Assembly: GCA_037623315.1 (NCBI GenBank) | Contig: JBBJJH010000013.1 | Coordinates: forward strand, 36,761 to 100,760 | DNA from: Halanaerobiaceae bacterium ANBcell28 | Lineage (GTDB): Bacteria; Bacillota; Halanaerobiia; Halanaerobiales; DTU029 | Length of the DNA stretch: 64,000 bases | Direction of reading: 5' to 3' | In this document: positions 7,858-17,299 of the stretch, piece by piece | Layout of the letters: each line of letters opens with the position of its first letter | How positions within the stretch are numbered: the stretch's first letter is position 1 | Translations under genes and position numbers: made by a program | The notes under the pieces: generated by a model | What the model was told of the DNA's origin: nothing | Database searches by the model: none | What the model saw: the letters and a program-made list of their open reading frames with translations, nothing else

Positions 7858-8748
7858 TCATTTATACTTAATAGAAATATCAGATAGGAATTTACTGTGA
7901 GGAATTAGGTATTCATAGTTTCTTTCATATATTTTTTTAATAATTAATTTTTCAAGCTTAATAATTACTTTTTGTAAATCCAAATTTATATCACAATTAT
8001 CTATAACTTCATTCATAAAAACCATTAAATCTTCTAGTTCTAGTATTTTTTTATCAAATCTATATAAATTTTTACAAGTAATAGCCAGAAATCTAGCTAC
8101 ACTATGTAGTGAAAAATTCAAAGAGAAAAATGGTAATAAATAAATATCGTCTATATCTATTAAAGTTATTTTAATCATACTCTTAGACTTATCTATAAAA
8201 AAATTATGTAATTCTGGGTCTTGATGAATGAAATTATTTCCTATAAACTTACCCCACATTTCTCCTAATGACCTTAACACATTTTCATTTTGACTAAGCT
8301 CACAGTTCTTTAAATATTCCTTTAACTCAATACCATCTGCTTTTTTCATAAAAAAGATACTATCATATGAAATAAAATTACGCCTTGTAGCTGAAAATAT
8401 AGGATCCGCAGTAAAAATATCTGCTTCTAATAAATGATTGGAATTTTTAATATTTCTAATACCTTCTGGTTTCCTCAATAAATTATTTTGTAACATCTTT
8501 TCAATTCTTTTGTATGAATATTTCTTTAAGAAACATTCCTCTCCCATATATTTTACTTTATAGACTTCAATTCCTTTAGTTTTAGATCTTTGTATTAGTT
8601 CAATTTCTTCTGATCTCATATAAGTTTTATTACGAAAAAAATAGTCTATAATACCTTTAGAAAAAGTTTTATCAGCATCCGGCATATAATATAGGGTAAT
8701 TTTAGAATTATATCTTTCTTCTTCTAAGCTCATTTTAAGCATTTTCAC
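7858..8748 (-). CDS. LPS core (Kdo/WaaP)-type kinase-like protein, copy 1
   Basis: Protein-kinase-fold LPS kinase-like protein of 296 residues. The catalytic-loop pattern HQDPELHNFFI (near 173) followed by ITLIDIDDIY (near 194) corresponds to the HxDxxxxN and DFG-equivalent Asp of the KdkA/WaaP family, which phosphorylate Kdo or heptose of the inner core. It starts at a GTG (8748), or at the ATG two codons later, 11 bases after rfaE2. A paralogue with the same motifs lies at 10888. Both are very AT-rich. An LPS-phosphorylating role is inferred from motif and neighbourhood; the acceptor sugar is unknown. Confidence 0.7.
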   Translation of the reverse strand: MKMLKMSLEEERYNSKITLYYMPDADKTFSKGIIDYFFRNKTYMRSEEIELIQRSKTKGIEVYKVKYMGEECFLKKYSYKRIEKMLQNNLLRKPEGIRNIKNSNHLLEADIFTADPIFSATRRNFISYDSIFFMKKADGIELKEYLKNCELSQNENVLRSLGEMWGKFIGNNFIHQDPELHNFFIDKSKSMIKITLIDIDDIYLLPFFSLNFSLHSVARFLAITCKNLYRFDKKILELEDLMVFMNEVIDNCDINLDLQKVIIKLEKLIIKKIYERNYEYLIPHSKFLSDISIKYK

Positions 8749-8759
8749 ATCTACCTTTT

Positions 8760-9239
8760 TTATTTATATTTTTCTACTATCTTCTCAACAATACATGTTG
8801 TCGAAGACCCTTCCACTAGCGAGAGTATTTCTGCTATACCACCATATTTGCTTACAACTTTGGCTTCAGGTATATCATCTATCTCATAATCACCACCTTT
8901 TACATATATATCTGGCTTTAATACTGAGATAGTCTTTTCTGCAGTTAGTTCTTCAAATATTACTATATAATCCACCACTTCCAGGTAAGATAAGAGTTCT
9001 GCTCTTTCATTTTCAGATACTAATGGTCGCTTACTCCCTTTTAAATTTCGCACTGATGAATCACTATTTAAACCTAGCACTAAGCAATCACCTTTTTTTC
9101 TAGCTTCTGCTAGATATCGTGCATGACCTATGTGGAGTATATCAAAGCATCCATTGGTAAACACTACTTCCAAGCCATCTTTCTGCTTTTCTTTTATAAT
9201 CTCTCTCATTTCCTCTATAAGCATAATTTTTGCCCGCAC
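8760..9239 (-). CDS. rfaE2: D-glycero-beta-D-manno-heptose 1-phosphate adenylyltransferase
   Basis: Cytidylyltransferase-fold enzyme that makes ADP-heptose from heptose-1-phosphate. It has the nucleotidyl-transferase signature TNGCFDILHIGHARYL (residues 28-43), GLNSDSSVRNLKG, and a late GSSTTCIVEKI segment. At 159 residues it equals the C-terminal half of bifunctional HldE, so the function is split between two genes here. The start is a GTG at 9239, 4 bases after the rfaE1 stop; its GGGAGGAG SD lies inside the last rfaE1 codons, so the two are translationally coupled. Confidence 0.93.
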   Translation of the reverse strand: MRAKIMLIEEMREIIKEKQKDGLEVVFTNGCFDILHIGHARYLAEARKKGDCLVLGLNSDSSVRNLKGSKRPLVSENERAELLSYLEVVDYIVIFEELTAEKTISVLKPDIYVKGGDYEIDDIPEAKVVSKYGGIAEILSLVEGSSTTCIVEKIVEKYK

Positions 9240-9243
9240 TTTA

Positions 9244-10230
9244 TCATTCTCCTCCCAATACAGCTTCTAATTCCTTAATACTAGTAGTAGCTACACCAGA
9301 CTTCTTAACAACTATACCGGCAGCATAATTTGCAATTTTCATTGCTTCTATCTGGCTAGCACCTGAAGATAAAGCAAGTATATATGTAGCAATTACTGTA
9401 TCTCCAGCACCTGTAACATCAAATACTTCCGTGTAATTAGAAGCAGGCACATGAGTAGTTCCCTCATCAGAAAAAAGCTGCATGCCTTCGCCACCTAAAG
9501 TTATTAATATAGAATCAGCGTCAAGAAGTTTTTTTAATTTCCAGCCAGCTTTCTCAACTTTCAAAGGTGAATCCAACTTAAATCCAACAGATTTTTCTGT
9601 TTCTTCTTTATTTGGTGTTGCAATACTTATAGATTTAAATTTTTCTAGCTGATATCTAGAATCAACAGCTAAAATCTTTTTATACTTATTAGCCAAAGAA
9701 AGTACCTTATTTATTAAAGTATCTGTAAAGACTCCATTTCCATAGTCTGATAAAATAAGTGCATCAATTTCTTGTATAACCTTTTCTACAAATATAATAA
9801 GTTTTCTCTCTATCCCACTATTAATTGCTTTTCTTTCAAGATTATCAACTCGTACCATCTGTTGTTTTACTACCTGCCCTCCGCCTGCTAATATTCTAGT
9901 TTTAACAGATGTAGGACGTGTAGAATCCACAACTAGACCTTCGGCATCTACACCCAGGGCCTTTAGCTTCTTACTTAATCTTGAACCAGCTGAATCATTG
10001 CCAATAACACCTGCAAGTATAACTTTACCTCCCATTGCAGCTACATTATTAGCTGCATTAGTACCTCCACCAGGCTGCACTTTATGTTCTGTCTGTTCCA
10101 ATATTAAAACCGGCGCTTCTCTTGATAGCCTCTGTGGTTGTCCAATAATAAATTCATCAGCAATCATATCACCTAAAACTAGTATTTTTTGTTTTTCAAA
10201 CATAGATAAATACTTCGCAAGTTTTGACAT
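9244..10230 (-). CDS. rfaE1: D-glycero-beta-D-manno-heptose-7-phosphate kinase
   Basis: PfkB-family (ribokinase fold) kinase, the HldE N-domain equivalent, of about 328 residues. It shows the sugar-binding GGGTNAANNVAAMGG motif near the N-terminus, TRILAGGGQVVKQ, and the C-terminal anion-hole/catalytic motif DVTGAGDTVIA. I place the start at the ATG at 10230, two bases after the gmhB stop; the final AGG-AAG codons of gmhB serve as its SD. A longer in-frame start would overlap gmhB. With gmhB and rfaE2 it supplies ADP-heptose to the two heptosyltransferases of the cluster; gmhA and the epimerase hldD are not in the window. Confidence 0.92.
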   Translation of the reverse strand: MSKLAKYLSMFEKQKILVLGDMIADEFIIGQPQRLSREAPVLILEQTEHKVQPGGGTNAANNVAAMGGKVILAGVIGNDSAGSRLSKKLKALGVDAEGLVVDSTRPTSVKTRILAGGGQVVKQQMVRVDNLERKAINSGIERKLIIFVEKVIQEIDALILSDYGNGVFTDTLINKVLSLANKYKKILAVDSRYQLEKFKSISIATPNKEETEKSVGFKLDSPLKVEKAGWKLKKLLDADSILITLGGEGMQLFSDEGTTHVPASNYTEVFDVTGAGDTVIATYILALSSGASQIEAMKIANYAAGIVVKKSGVATTSIKELEAVLGGE

Positions 10231-10232
10231 AA

Positions 10233-10820
10233 TTACTTCCTTTCTATATCTGCTAAAATCCACTTAACCGCGTCAAGTAAATCTTTCGCTATATAATCTG
10301 GCTCTACATTCCATTCTTCTCTTTCATATTCTAAAGCTCCTAATCCATATCCAGTCAAAACCAAAATACCTTTAGCACCGACTTTCTGACCTACCTCAAC
10401 ATCACTAATCTTATCACCTATCATGTATGATCTACTCAAATCCAGATCAAATTCCTCTTTACCTCTATTCAGCAAACCAGGTTTTGGTTTTCTACAGTCG
10501 CAATCCTGTCTATATTTCCCCTCACCAAGATCTGGGTGATGTGGACAATAATAGATAGCATCCAAATATGCCTCTTTTTCCTCCAATAATTTTTCTAACT
10601 TTTCATGAACTCTCAAAATCATTTCTTCTTTAAAGTATCCTCTTGCAACTCCAGCCTGATTAGTTGTTAAAATAGCCTTAATTCCAGCTCTATTTAATTT
10701 TTTAATAGCAGCAGCTGTTCGAGGCAAAAGCTCATAACGAGCAGGATGATTTACGTAGCCGATCTCCTTACTAACTGTTCCATCCCTATCCATAAATACA
10801 GCTATATTGTTAATATTCAT
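10233..10820 (-). CDS. gmhB: D-glycero-beta-D-manno-heptose-1,7-bisphosphate 7-phosphatase
   Basis: HAD-III phosphatase of 195 residues in ADP-heptose synthesis. Motif I is FMDRDGTV (near residues 9-16), motif II the threonine of AILTTNQAGVARG, and motif IV MIGDKISDVEVG. The structural zinc site is visible as YYCPHHP followed by DCDCRKPKPG. It is the first heptose gene of a compact gmhB-rfaE1-rfaE2 unit. Confidence 0.93.
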   Translation of the reverse strand: MNINNIAVFMDRDGTVSKEIGYVNHPARYELLPRTAAAIKKLNRAGIKAILTTNQAGVARGYFKEEMILRVHEKLEKLLEEKEAYLDAIYYCPHHPDLGEGKYRQDCDCRKPKPGLLNRGKEEFDLDLSRSYMIGDKISDVEVGQKVGAKGILVLTGYGLGALEYEREEWNVEPDYIAKDLLDAVKWILADIERK

Positions 10821-10887
10821 TTGATATGTCCTTTCTAATTTATAATTGTATAATTTTATAAGTCTTTATACACCAAATTATATAATA

Positions 10888-11742
10888 TTATAGTTGATAA
10901 TTTCTAAGTACAATATCCATATCTATAATATCACGTCCATTATATTTAAGCAGTAATTTTATAGCTTTTTTATTGATTAAATTTATAAACTGATTTTTAT
11001 TTAAATATTTATTACAGTTACTCAAAAAAGTATTTAGAAATAAATATACTTCTTTTTTATTTAATGGCTCAAGATTATATTCATAAATATCACATAATAT
11101 CCTTGCATAAAGTTTAGCTATAGTATAGATAATCAAATTCTTAGGAAAGTACTTTACTTTATAAATATTATCAACATCAATCATAGTAAGCTTTAATGAA
11201 TTTCCTTCTTCTTTTATTAAAAAATTGAATAAAGTTGGATCCTGATGTAAATATTTATTATTTACTAATTTACTATATATAAGTGCCATCTGTTTAATTA
11301 TTTCACGTCTTTGTTTGTATGTTATTTTTTTATTTCCTAAATATTCCTCTACTGTAACCCCTTTAACTTCTTTCATAACAAAAATACTCTCTTTATATAG
11401 TATATTAATTCTGTTAGTGATCGCTATACATGGTTTAATTGTTGGAACATCTACAGAAAGTAAAGCACTAGCAGTGTTATAGTGACGCAAGGCTTCAACT
11501 TTTCTGAACTGATTTTTAATAATCTTCTTTATTTTATAGGGTTGATAATATTTAAAATAATATTCAATACTATTATAAGTAAATTTATAAACTCTACTTT
11601 TTTTTGTATTCTGAATAAGTTTAAATGATTTATTATTTTCATATTTTTCTTTCCAGACAAAGTCAATTATTTTTATTGTCATTTCTTCTAAATTATTATT
11701 GTCAAAATAAGCATAAATATTATCATCAATTTTTCTAGACAT
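10888..11742 (-). CDS. LPS core (Kdo/WaaP)-type kinase-like protein, copy 2
   Basis: Paralogue of the gene at 7858, 284 residues. It carries the catalytic-loop HQDPTLFNFLI (near 166) and the metal-binding LTMIDVDNIYKV (near 187) expected of Kdo/heptose kinases of the KdkA/WaaP type, plus VFVMKEVKGV-like hinge sequence before them. It sits between the O-antigen ligase and gmhB genes in the same direction, with a 21-base gap after the ligase in transcription order. Having two such kinases suggests two differently placed phosphates on the inner core; this is inference. Confidence 0.68.
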   Translation of the reverse strand: MSRKIDDNIYAYFDNNNLEEMTIKIIDFVWKEKYENNKSFKLIQNTKKSRVYKFTYNSIEYYFKYYQPYKIKKIIKNQFRKVEALRHYNTASALLSVDVPTIKPCIAITNRINILYKESIFVMKEVKGVTVEEYLGNKKITYKQRREIIKQMALIYSKLVNNKYLHQDPTLFNFLIKEEGNSLKLTMIDVDNIYKVKYFPKNLIIYTIAKLYARILCDIYEYNLEPLNKKEVYLFLNTFLSNCNKYLNKNQFINLINKKAIKLLLKYNGRDIIDMDIVLRNYQL

Positions 11743-11763
11743 AAATATAGTCCATCCCTTCTA

Positions 11764-12984
11764 TTATTTTCTCCGAAAATCATTACTTACTTTTTCATTG
11801 AAAACGACAAATATCAGGATAAAATAACCCACATATCCGAATCTGGCTGTAGAATCTACAAAACTATGGATAAATAAACTAGTTAGTTGTGCAGCAAGAA
11901 TTAAACCAAGAATGGACTTCTTTGTCATAACTTTATATTTAGCAAAGTTTTCAAATGCCAACAAGTATGCCTTATAATACATAAACAGAAAGACTAACAA
12001 AGAAAACACGCCTTGTTCTGCGGCAATATATAAAAATAAATTGTGTGGATGTCTATGTCTTGTTGCCCTTTGAGAGTGACCTATTTCATCAAGATAGTTT
12101 TGGAAGTTCAATCTATAGTTACCTACTCCAACTCCTAAAACAGGATTGCTTTTTATCATCTCCCATGAAGACTCCCACATTATAACTCTTGTGTTAAGGC
12201 TACCGCTTGACTCAATGTCCTGTAATAAGGTGAATTTTTCAAGTAAATTGTCTGGCAAGAAATAAAAAAACGAAGTAGTTAATACCAAAAACAAAACAAA
12301 CATAGAAGAAAGTATTTTTTTATTTTCAATGTTTTTATAAACAAGCATTCCAAACCAAAGTAGTAAAGAAACAATAAAACCTAATACCGCTCCACGAGAA
12401 TTAGTGGCATATAAAATAATGATACTAGCCAAAGACAGAAAAAAATACAATATATTCAGAGGCAAGTTTTGTTCCTTATGCATAGAAAATGATATAAAAA
12501 AGAAAAAGATAAATGTAACTAACGTTCCTAATTGATTTGGACTTATTAAAAAATCCATATTGTTATAATAATTAAATATTCCATATAAAACAAATATAAG
12601 ATTACTTAGTAAAAAAGTATTTAGATACTTTTTCATATTTTCTGTATTTATAAATTCAGTAGCAATAAAATAAAATATTATATACCTCAAGATAGGGCTA
12701 ACAATCATATGTGTACTTGCAGATAAATCATCAGCTTTCAAAAACGAGAAAATACTTAATAAGAAAAAGAATAATACATACTTATTAAACAACCCCGAAG
12801 ATATAGATAAGTCTTTTCTTTTAATTTTATATACAATATAAAAAATAAATAAAAGTCCTAAAAAAATATTTCCTGCCGATATAGAAAATGTAAAAGATAT
12901 AATAAAAAGGAGTAACAAGACTTCAATAATAGATTTTAATATATTCTTCTTTGATTCATTTACATAGTTTTTATTCGCATCCAT
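11764..12984 (-). CDS. O-antigen ligase / polymerase family membrane protein
   Basis: Multi-spanning membrane protein of 406 residues with about ten or more hydrophobic segments and the Wzy_C-family periplasmic loop signature RHRHPHNLFLYIAAEQG (near residue 320), including the HPHN motif typical of WaaL O-antigen ligases. It would join O-antigen from its lipid carrier to the lipid A-core on the periplasmic face. The start overlaps the 3' end of the preceding heptosyltransferase gene by 14 bases. WaaL and Wzy are hard to tell apart by sequence; its place among core genes favours ligase. Confidence 0.8.
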   Translation of the reverse strand: MDANKNYVNESKKNILKSIIEVLLLLFIISFTFSISAGNIFLGLLFIFYIVYKIKRKDLSISSGLFNKYVLFFFLLSIFSFLKADDLSASTHMIVSPILRYIIFYFIATEFINTENMKKYLNTFLLSNLIFVLYGIFNYYNNMDFLISPNQLGTLVTFIFFFFISFSMHKEQNLPLNILYFFLSLASIIILYATNSRGAVLGFIVSLLLWFGMLVYKNIENKKILSSMFVLFLVLTTSFFYFLPDNLLEKFTLLQDIESSGSLNTRVIMWESSWEMIKSNPVLGVGVGNYRLNFQNYLDEIGHSQRATRHRHPHNLFLYIAAEQGVFSLLVFLFMYYKAYLLAFENFAKYKVMTKKSILGLILAAQLTSLFIHSFVDSTARFGYVGYFILIFVVFNEKVSNDFRRK

Positions 12985-14011
12985 TCCACATCATCTCCAT
13001 TTTAAAATTATCTAATAAATCTAAAACCTGACTCACTTCTATCTCTTCCATACATTTATGGTGGTTTAAAGGGCATTGATGCTCACCACAAGGACGACAG
13101 GATATATCGTCATTCTTTAAAATTCTATGTTTATCACCAAGTGGACGGTATTTTTGATCATTAGATGGCCCAAAAATAGTAATAGTTGGGGTACCTACAG
13201 CAGCTGCCACGTGTACTGGACCACTATCATTACTAATTACTAAGTCACAATATTCGACTAATGCAGCTAATTCTTTTAGACTAGTTTTACCGCAGGCAAG
13301 CAAAGGTTCAGATTCCATCATATCAATAATTTCCGCTACCCTTTTTGAATCAGCCTTACTCCCAATAAAAATCACTTTACCATAATCATTATTTAATATA
13401 TCGGCTAATTCAGCAAAAGCTTTAAGCTTCCATCTTTTTGTTGGCCAAGTTCCTCCAGTATTTAATGCTATTAAGCTGTTAGAAGAATGAGAACCCCAGT
13501 CATTTAATTTCTTTCTAATAGATGCCCTGGCTTTATCAGATACTTCTAATTGAGGATTAGACTTTTCTACTTCAAGTCTAATCTCTCTTAGAATATTAAG
13601 ATATGCTTCTACCATATGTGTATTTTTAGCCTGGCTTACCACCCTATCCAAAAAGATACCTCTGCCTCTACCTCCGTATCCGACTGAATATTGGGGATTT
13701 ACTAATTTCAATATTAAAGCTGTCCGCCAATTTCCATGTATATTTAATGCAAAATCATAATGATTTTTTGAAAGACCTCGGCTAAAACTAATACTTTCTT
13801 TTAATGAAAAATTCTTATTATATGCATAAACATTGTCCAGATATGGATTGTCATCCATAATGTCATGAAATGTTTTATTTACAATAATATCAATTCTTGC
13901 TTCAGGAAAATTTTTCCTTAATTCTTTTATAAAAGGTGTTGCAAACATTAAATCTCCCAAATACAACAAATCAATAATAAGAATTCTTTTTGCTTTTTTT
14001 ATTATTGACAT
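12971..14011 (-). CDS. glycosyltransferase family 9 heptosyltransferase (WaaF-like)
   Basis: GT-B enzyme that adds ADP-heptose to the LPS inner core, about 346 residues. The N-terminus RILIIDLLYLGDLMFATPF is the family acceptor-side motif, and SNDSGPVHVAAAVGTPTITIFGP (here in two overlapping pieces) is the ADP-heptose-binding motif. A C-terminal cysteine cluster (CRPCGEHQCPLNHHKC) is shared with the GT9 half of the fusion next door. I favour the ATG at 14011, which has AGGTGAG seven bases upstream; a GTG at 14023 immediately after the previous stop is possible. Confidence 0.88.
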   Translation of the reverse strand: MSIIKKAKRILIIDLLYLGDLMFATPFIKELRKNFPEARIDIIVNKTFHDIMDDNPYLDNVYAYNKNFSLKESISFSRGLSKNHYDFALNIHGNWRTALILKLVNPQYSVGYGGRGRGIFLDRVVSQAKNTHMVEAYLNILREIRLEVEKSNPQLEVSDKARASIRKKLNDWGSHSSNSLIALNTGGTWPTKRWKLKAFAELADILNNDYGKVIFIGSKADSKRVAEIIDMMESEPLLACGKTSLKELAALVEYCDLVISNDSGPVHVAAAVGTPTITIFGPSNDQKYRPLGDKHRILKNDDISCRPCGEHQCPLNHHKCMEEIEVSQVLDLLDNFKMEMMWNGCE

Positions 14012-14023
14012 AATCATTCTCAC

Positions 14024-16363
14024 CTACAATCTTTCTATCAAATATTTTTTACTTTCATTGAAAACTTGTTCAACTGATATATTAGCCATACATTGATGTT
14101 CATGAGGACACTTTCTTTTCCAACAAGCTAAGCAGTCAATACTTTCATCACGTAAAACAGTATTATCATAACCATAAGGACCAAATTCATCAGGGTCTGT
14201 TGGTCCCATTATTACTACTACAGGCAGTGAAAGAGCAACAGCTAAATGCATCGGTCCTGTATCCCCACCAATATACAATTCTGCTCTTTTATATAATTCT
14301 GCTAGTTCCCCTAAATTCGTCTTTCCTGCGAGATTATATGTTTTAATTCCCAGACTCTCTATAGCACTATCAATCATACTTCTATCAGCTGGACCGCCTG
14401 TAAATATAACTTCACATTTCAGCTCTTCTTTTATCCTTTTAGCTAATACTATATAACGTTCTAATGGCCAGTCTTTGCTTTCCCATGTTGTAAAAGGATT
14501 AATAACTATATATTTTTTATCTATTAATGAATTTTCTTTAAGTAATTCATCAACTTTTTTGCTCTCTTGAACACCTGGTATAATGGCAAATTCTATTTTA
14601 TCACTGCTTAAGCCTAAAGCCTTTTCAAGCAAATAAAGATTTCTATCTATTTTATGTCTTATATTAGAAGGAACTTCTATCTTTCTATTATAAAATAAGG
14701 TACTAGCTTCTTTCCCATTAGCACTACCAAAACGCTTAACTGCTCTGGTCATTCCAGTAGGTAATGCACTTTTCAATATACTATGCATATCTATTACTAT
14801 ATCAAACTCATAAGATTTTAAATTATTTAAATAAGTAAAAACTTCTTTAATAGTTTTCCGCTTATGAGTCTTAAACATTTTGCTCCATTTACACTTAGGC
14901 ATTACAAGTACATGATCAATATATGGGTTTAATTTTACTATCCCAGCTGCTTTTTCTTCAACTAACCAAGTTATTTCTGCATCAGGATATTTTTCCCTTA
15001 CATTATAAGCAGCAGGTAAAGCATGTATTACATCACCTATTGCACTTAATCGAACTAACAATATTTTCAAATTAGCATGCAATATTTTATTAACTCCCTG
15101 CATACTTTTTTGTAGTGCTCCTTGATTTTTTTTAATTAATTTTTTAGCCCGTAACCCAAGTTCTTTCGCCTGGCTTTTGTTCTTAAGATAATACATAAAT
15201 TCTTCTTCTAATTCATCAATGTCTGAAACCTGTATTAAAGCATCAGCTTCCTTGAAATAACGTAGATCTTCCTTAAAATTAAACATATGTGGTCCTACAA
15301 TAACAGCTTTCCCAAAAGCAGCTGCTTCCAATATATTATGTCCACCTTTTGATACTAAACTGCCACCAACAAAAACAAGAGTTGCTATCTGATATAAAGC
15401 TGCAAGTTCACCAAATGTATCAACAAGAAAAACATCTCTTTTATCAGACGAATTACTGTTAATTGCTTCTGTCCATTTTTGGGCAGCTATACCGTAAGAA
15501 TTACATATTCCTATAATTTCATCCGAACGTTCTATATACCTAGGAGCAATTATCATAATTGTATCAGGGAAGTTATTTTTTATTTTTTCATACACCTTTA
15601 ATAATTGACTTTCTTCATTAGCATGTGTACTTCCTGCTACTATGACGGTTGTTTCTTCAGTAATACTTAGTGCCTTATATAATCTTTTTTTATCCATTTC
15701 TTTTTCTATAATTCTATCATATTTTATATTGCCTGATACAAGTACTTTTTTTTCATCAGCTCCTAAGGCCAAAATACGATCCATGTCCAATTTTGACTGC
15801 ATATAAAAAGAATCAATATTAGATAAGACTTTTTTAATAAAAGGTTTAAACTTTAAATATTTATTAAAACTATTATCACTGATTCTACCATTAAGAACAA
15901 TAATAGACGCAGCATTTTTATCTGCTTTTTTAATTAAATTTGGCCATAGTTCTGTCTCCACCAATATTAAGAGTTCAGGCTTAATTCTCTTTATAATTCT
16001 GTTTAGAAAAAAAGGTGAATCCAAAGGCATATATATCAAAGCATCTAGATTTTCAATACTATCTCTCGCTATTTCATTACCTGTATCTGTTATAGTAGAA
16101 AGGATAATTGCATATCGAGGATACTCTTTGGAAATTTCATTTATAATTTGTTTAGCTAATAAGGTTTCTCCGACAGATGCTGCATGTAGCCAAATTACCT
16201 TCTTTCCTTCTAAATTACTATAAAAATCCCTAGTAAAAAAACCTAACTTTTCTTTAAACTCAATAAAATTAGAAGATCTTAGTGATTTATATAATAAAAT
16301 AGGGAGATAAATTAATATTAATATTAATAATAAAATATTATAAAGGAAATACAAAGAAATCAC
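14024..16363 (-). CDS. waaA: fused Kdo transferase (WaaA/KdtA) - heptosyltransferase (GT9)
   Basis: A 779-residue two-enzyme protein. Residues 1-425 are a complete Kdo transferase: an N-terminal membrane anchor, IWLHAASVGETLLA with the catalytic Glu, ETELWPNLI, GNIKYD, VAGSTHANEE, and VGGSLVSKGGHNILEAAA. Residues 431-779 are a complete GT9 heptosyltransferase: KILLVRLSAIGDVIHALP, then YIGGDTGPMHLAVALSLP, then a Cys cluster CLACWKRKCPHEHQC. The frame is continuous with no internal stop. The GTG at 16363 overlaps the upstream stop by 4 bases; the TTG at 16354 has better SD spacing. The fusion joins two consecutive core steps: Kdo addition to lipid A, then heptose addition to Kdo. Confidence 0.92.
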   Translation of the reverse strand: MISLYFLYNILLLILILIYLPILLYKSLRSSNFIEFKEKLGFFTRDFYSNLEGKKVIWLHAASVGETLLAKQIINEISKEYPRYAIILSTITDTGNEIARDSIENLDALIYMPLDSPFFLNRIIKRIKPELLILVETELWPNLIKKADKNAASIIVLNGRISDNSFNKYLKFKPFIKKVLSNIDSFYMQSKLDMDRILALGADEKKVLVSGNIKYDRIIEKEMDKKRLYKALSITEETTVIVAGSTHANEESQLLKVYEKIKNNFPDTIMIIAPRYIERSDEIIGICNSYGIAAQKWTEAINSNSSDKRDVFLVDTFGELAALYQIATLVFVGGSLVSKGGHNILEAAAFGKAVIVGPHMFNFKEDLRYFKEADALIQVSDIDELEEEFMYYLKNKSQAKELGLRAKKLIKKNQGALQKSMQGVNKILHANLKILLVRLSAIGDVIHALPAAYNVREKYPDAEITWLVEEKAAGIVKLNPYIDHVLVMPKCKWSKMFKTHKRKTIKEVFTYLNNLKSYEFDIVIDMHSILKSALPTGMTRAVKRFGSANGKEASTLFYNRKIEVPSNIRHKIDRNLYLLEKALGLSSDKIEFAIIPGVQESKKVDELLKENSLIDKKYIVINPFTTWESKDWPLERYIVLAKRIKEELKCEVIFTGGPADRSMIDSAIESLGIKTYNLAGKTNLGELAELYKRAELYIGGDTGPMHLAVALSLPVVVIMGPTDPDEFGPYGYDNTVLRDESIDCLACWKRKCPHEHQCMANISVEQVFNESKKYLIERL

Positions 16364-17229
16364 TCCCTAACTTTCCATCGATTATGAAGCCAAAACCATT
16401 GCTCTGGATATTCCCTTATAGTCTTCTCAGTTAATTTAGTCAGTTCTTGCAATAGCTCCCTCTGTTCATCATCACTTGCATCTTTATCGATATTATATGG
16501 TGGATAATATACTATTTTATGTTTCATCCATCCTTCTCTTATTATAAAAATCGGTAATATACTTGCCCCTGTCTTTACAGCTAAGCGAACTGGACCTGAA
16601 AAAGCAGATGCTTTTCTAGCAAAAAATTCTAATATCCAACCATCATTACCTGCATGTTGATCCGCTAATATAAGCACCGTTTTGCCTCTTAATAAAGTTT
16701 TATAAATTTTCCTTAATGATAAATCCTTTGTAATAACCTTTGCTCCTTTTGATTCACGTATCTCAGTTATCTTCTTGTCAAATAAATAATTTTTTTGTTC
16801 TTTAGCAATTGCTGTAATGGTATTGCCCTGTGCTGCATAATATGTCCCCAACCACTCCCAATTACCAAAGTGGGCAGTATATAAAATAATACCATTGTCT
16901 TTATTATGAACTTGCCCTAAATATTCTTTTCCTTCTTCAGATATACAATTATTCAAGTCTGTAGATGAAAGTTTTTCGAGCAGCATAAACTCAACTAACA
17001 CCATGCTAAAATTATAATACACCTTTTTTAGTAAATTTTCACACTCTTCAATTGAGTATTCAGGAAAGGCTTTCTTAATATTTTCTCTGACCGATTTATT
17101 TCGCTTACTTCCTAATTTATAAGTAATAAAAGCTAAAATAGAAGGAATTTTTTTAGATATACTTAAAGGTAAAAAACAAATTACTTTCATAAGAAGTATA
17201 AAAACTATATAAAGAATATGATTTACCAT
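16360..17229 (-). CDS. LpxL/HtrB-family lipid A acyltransferase
   Basis: Membrane-anchored late acyltransferase of 289 residues that would add a secondary acyl chain to Kdo-lipid A. It has an N-terminal hydrophobic segment, the HX4(D/E) catalytic motif as TAHFGNWEWLG (near 118), a LADQHAGNDG segment, and the C-terminal YPEQWFWLHNRWK signature. An AAGGAG site precedes the ATG. It overlaps the downstream waaA fusion by 4 bases, indicating translational coupling. Confidence 0.9.
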   Translation of the reverse strand: MVNHILYIVFILLMKVICFLPLSISKKIPSILAFITYKLGSKRNKSVRENIKKAFPEYSIEECENLLKKVYYNFSMVLVEFMLLEKLSSTDLNNCISEEGKEYLGQVHNKDNGIILYTAHFGNWEWLGTYYAAQGNTITAIAKEQKNYLFDKKITEIRESKGAKVITKDLSLRKIYKTLLRGKTVLILADQHAGNDGWILEFFARKASAFSGPVRLAVKTGASILPIFIIREGWMKHKIVYYPPYNIDKDASDDEQRELLQELTKLTEKTIREYPEQWFWLHNRWKVRE

Positions 17230-17299
17230 ATAAATAACTCCTTTAATAAACCCTTTAATGATTTTTTTAGATTTTTATATATATTTTTTAAAAGTATCT

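Noticed and set aside
9998..10267. Plus-strand open frame opposite rfaE1
   Set aside because: It is antisense to a well-conserved kinase, has no SD and has unlikely composition.
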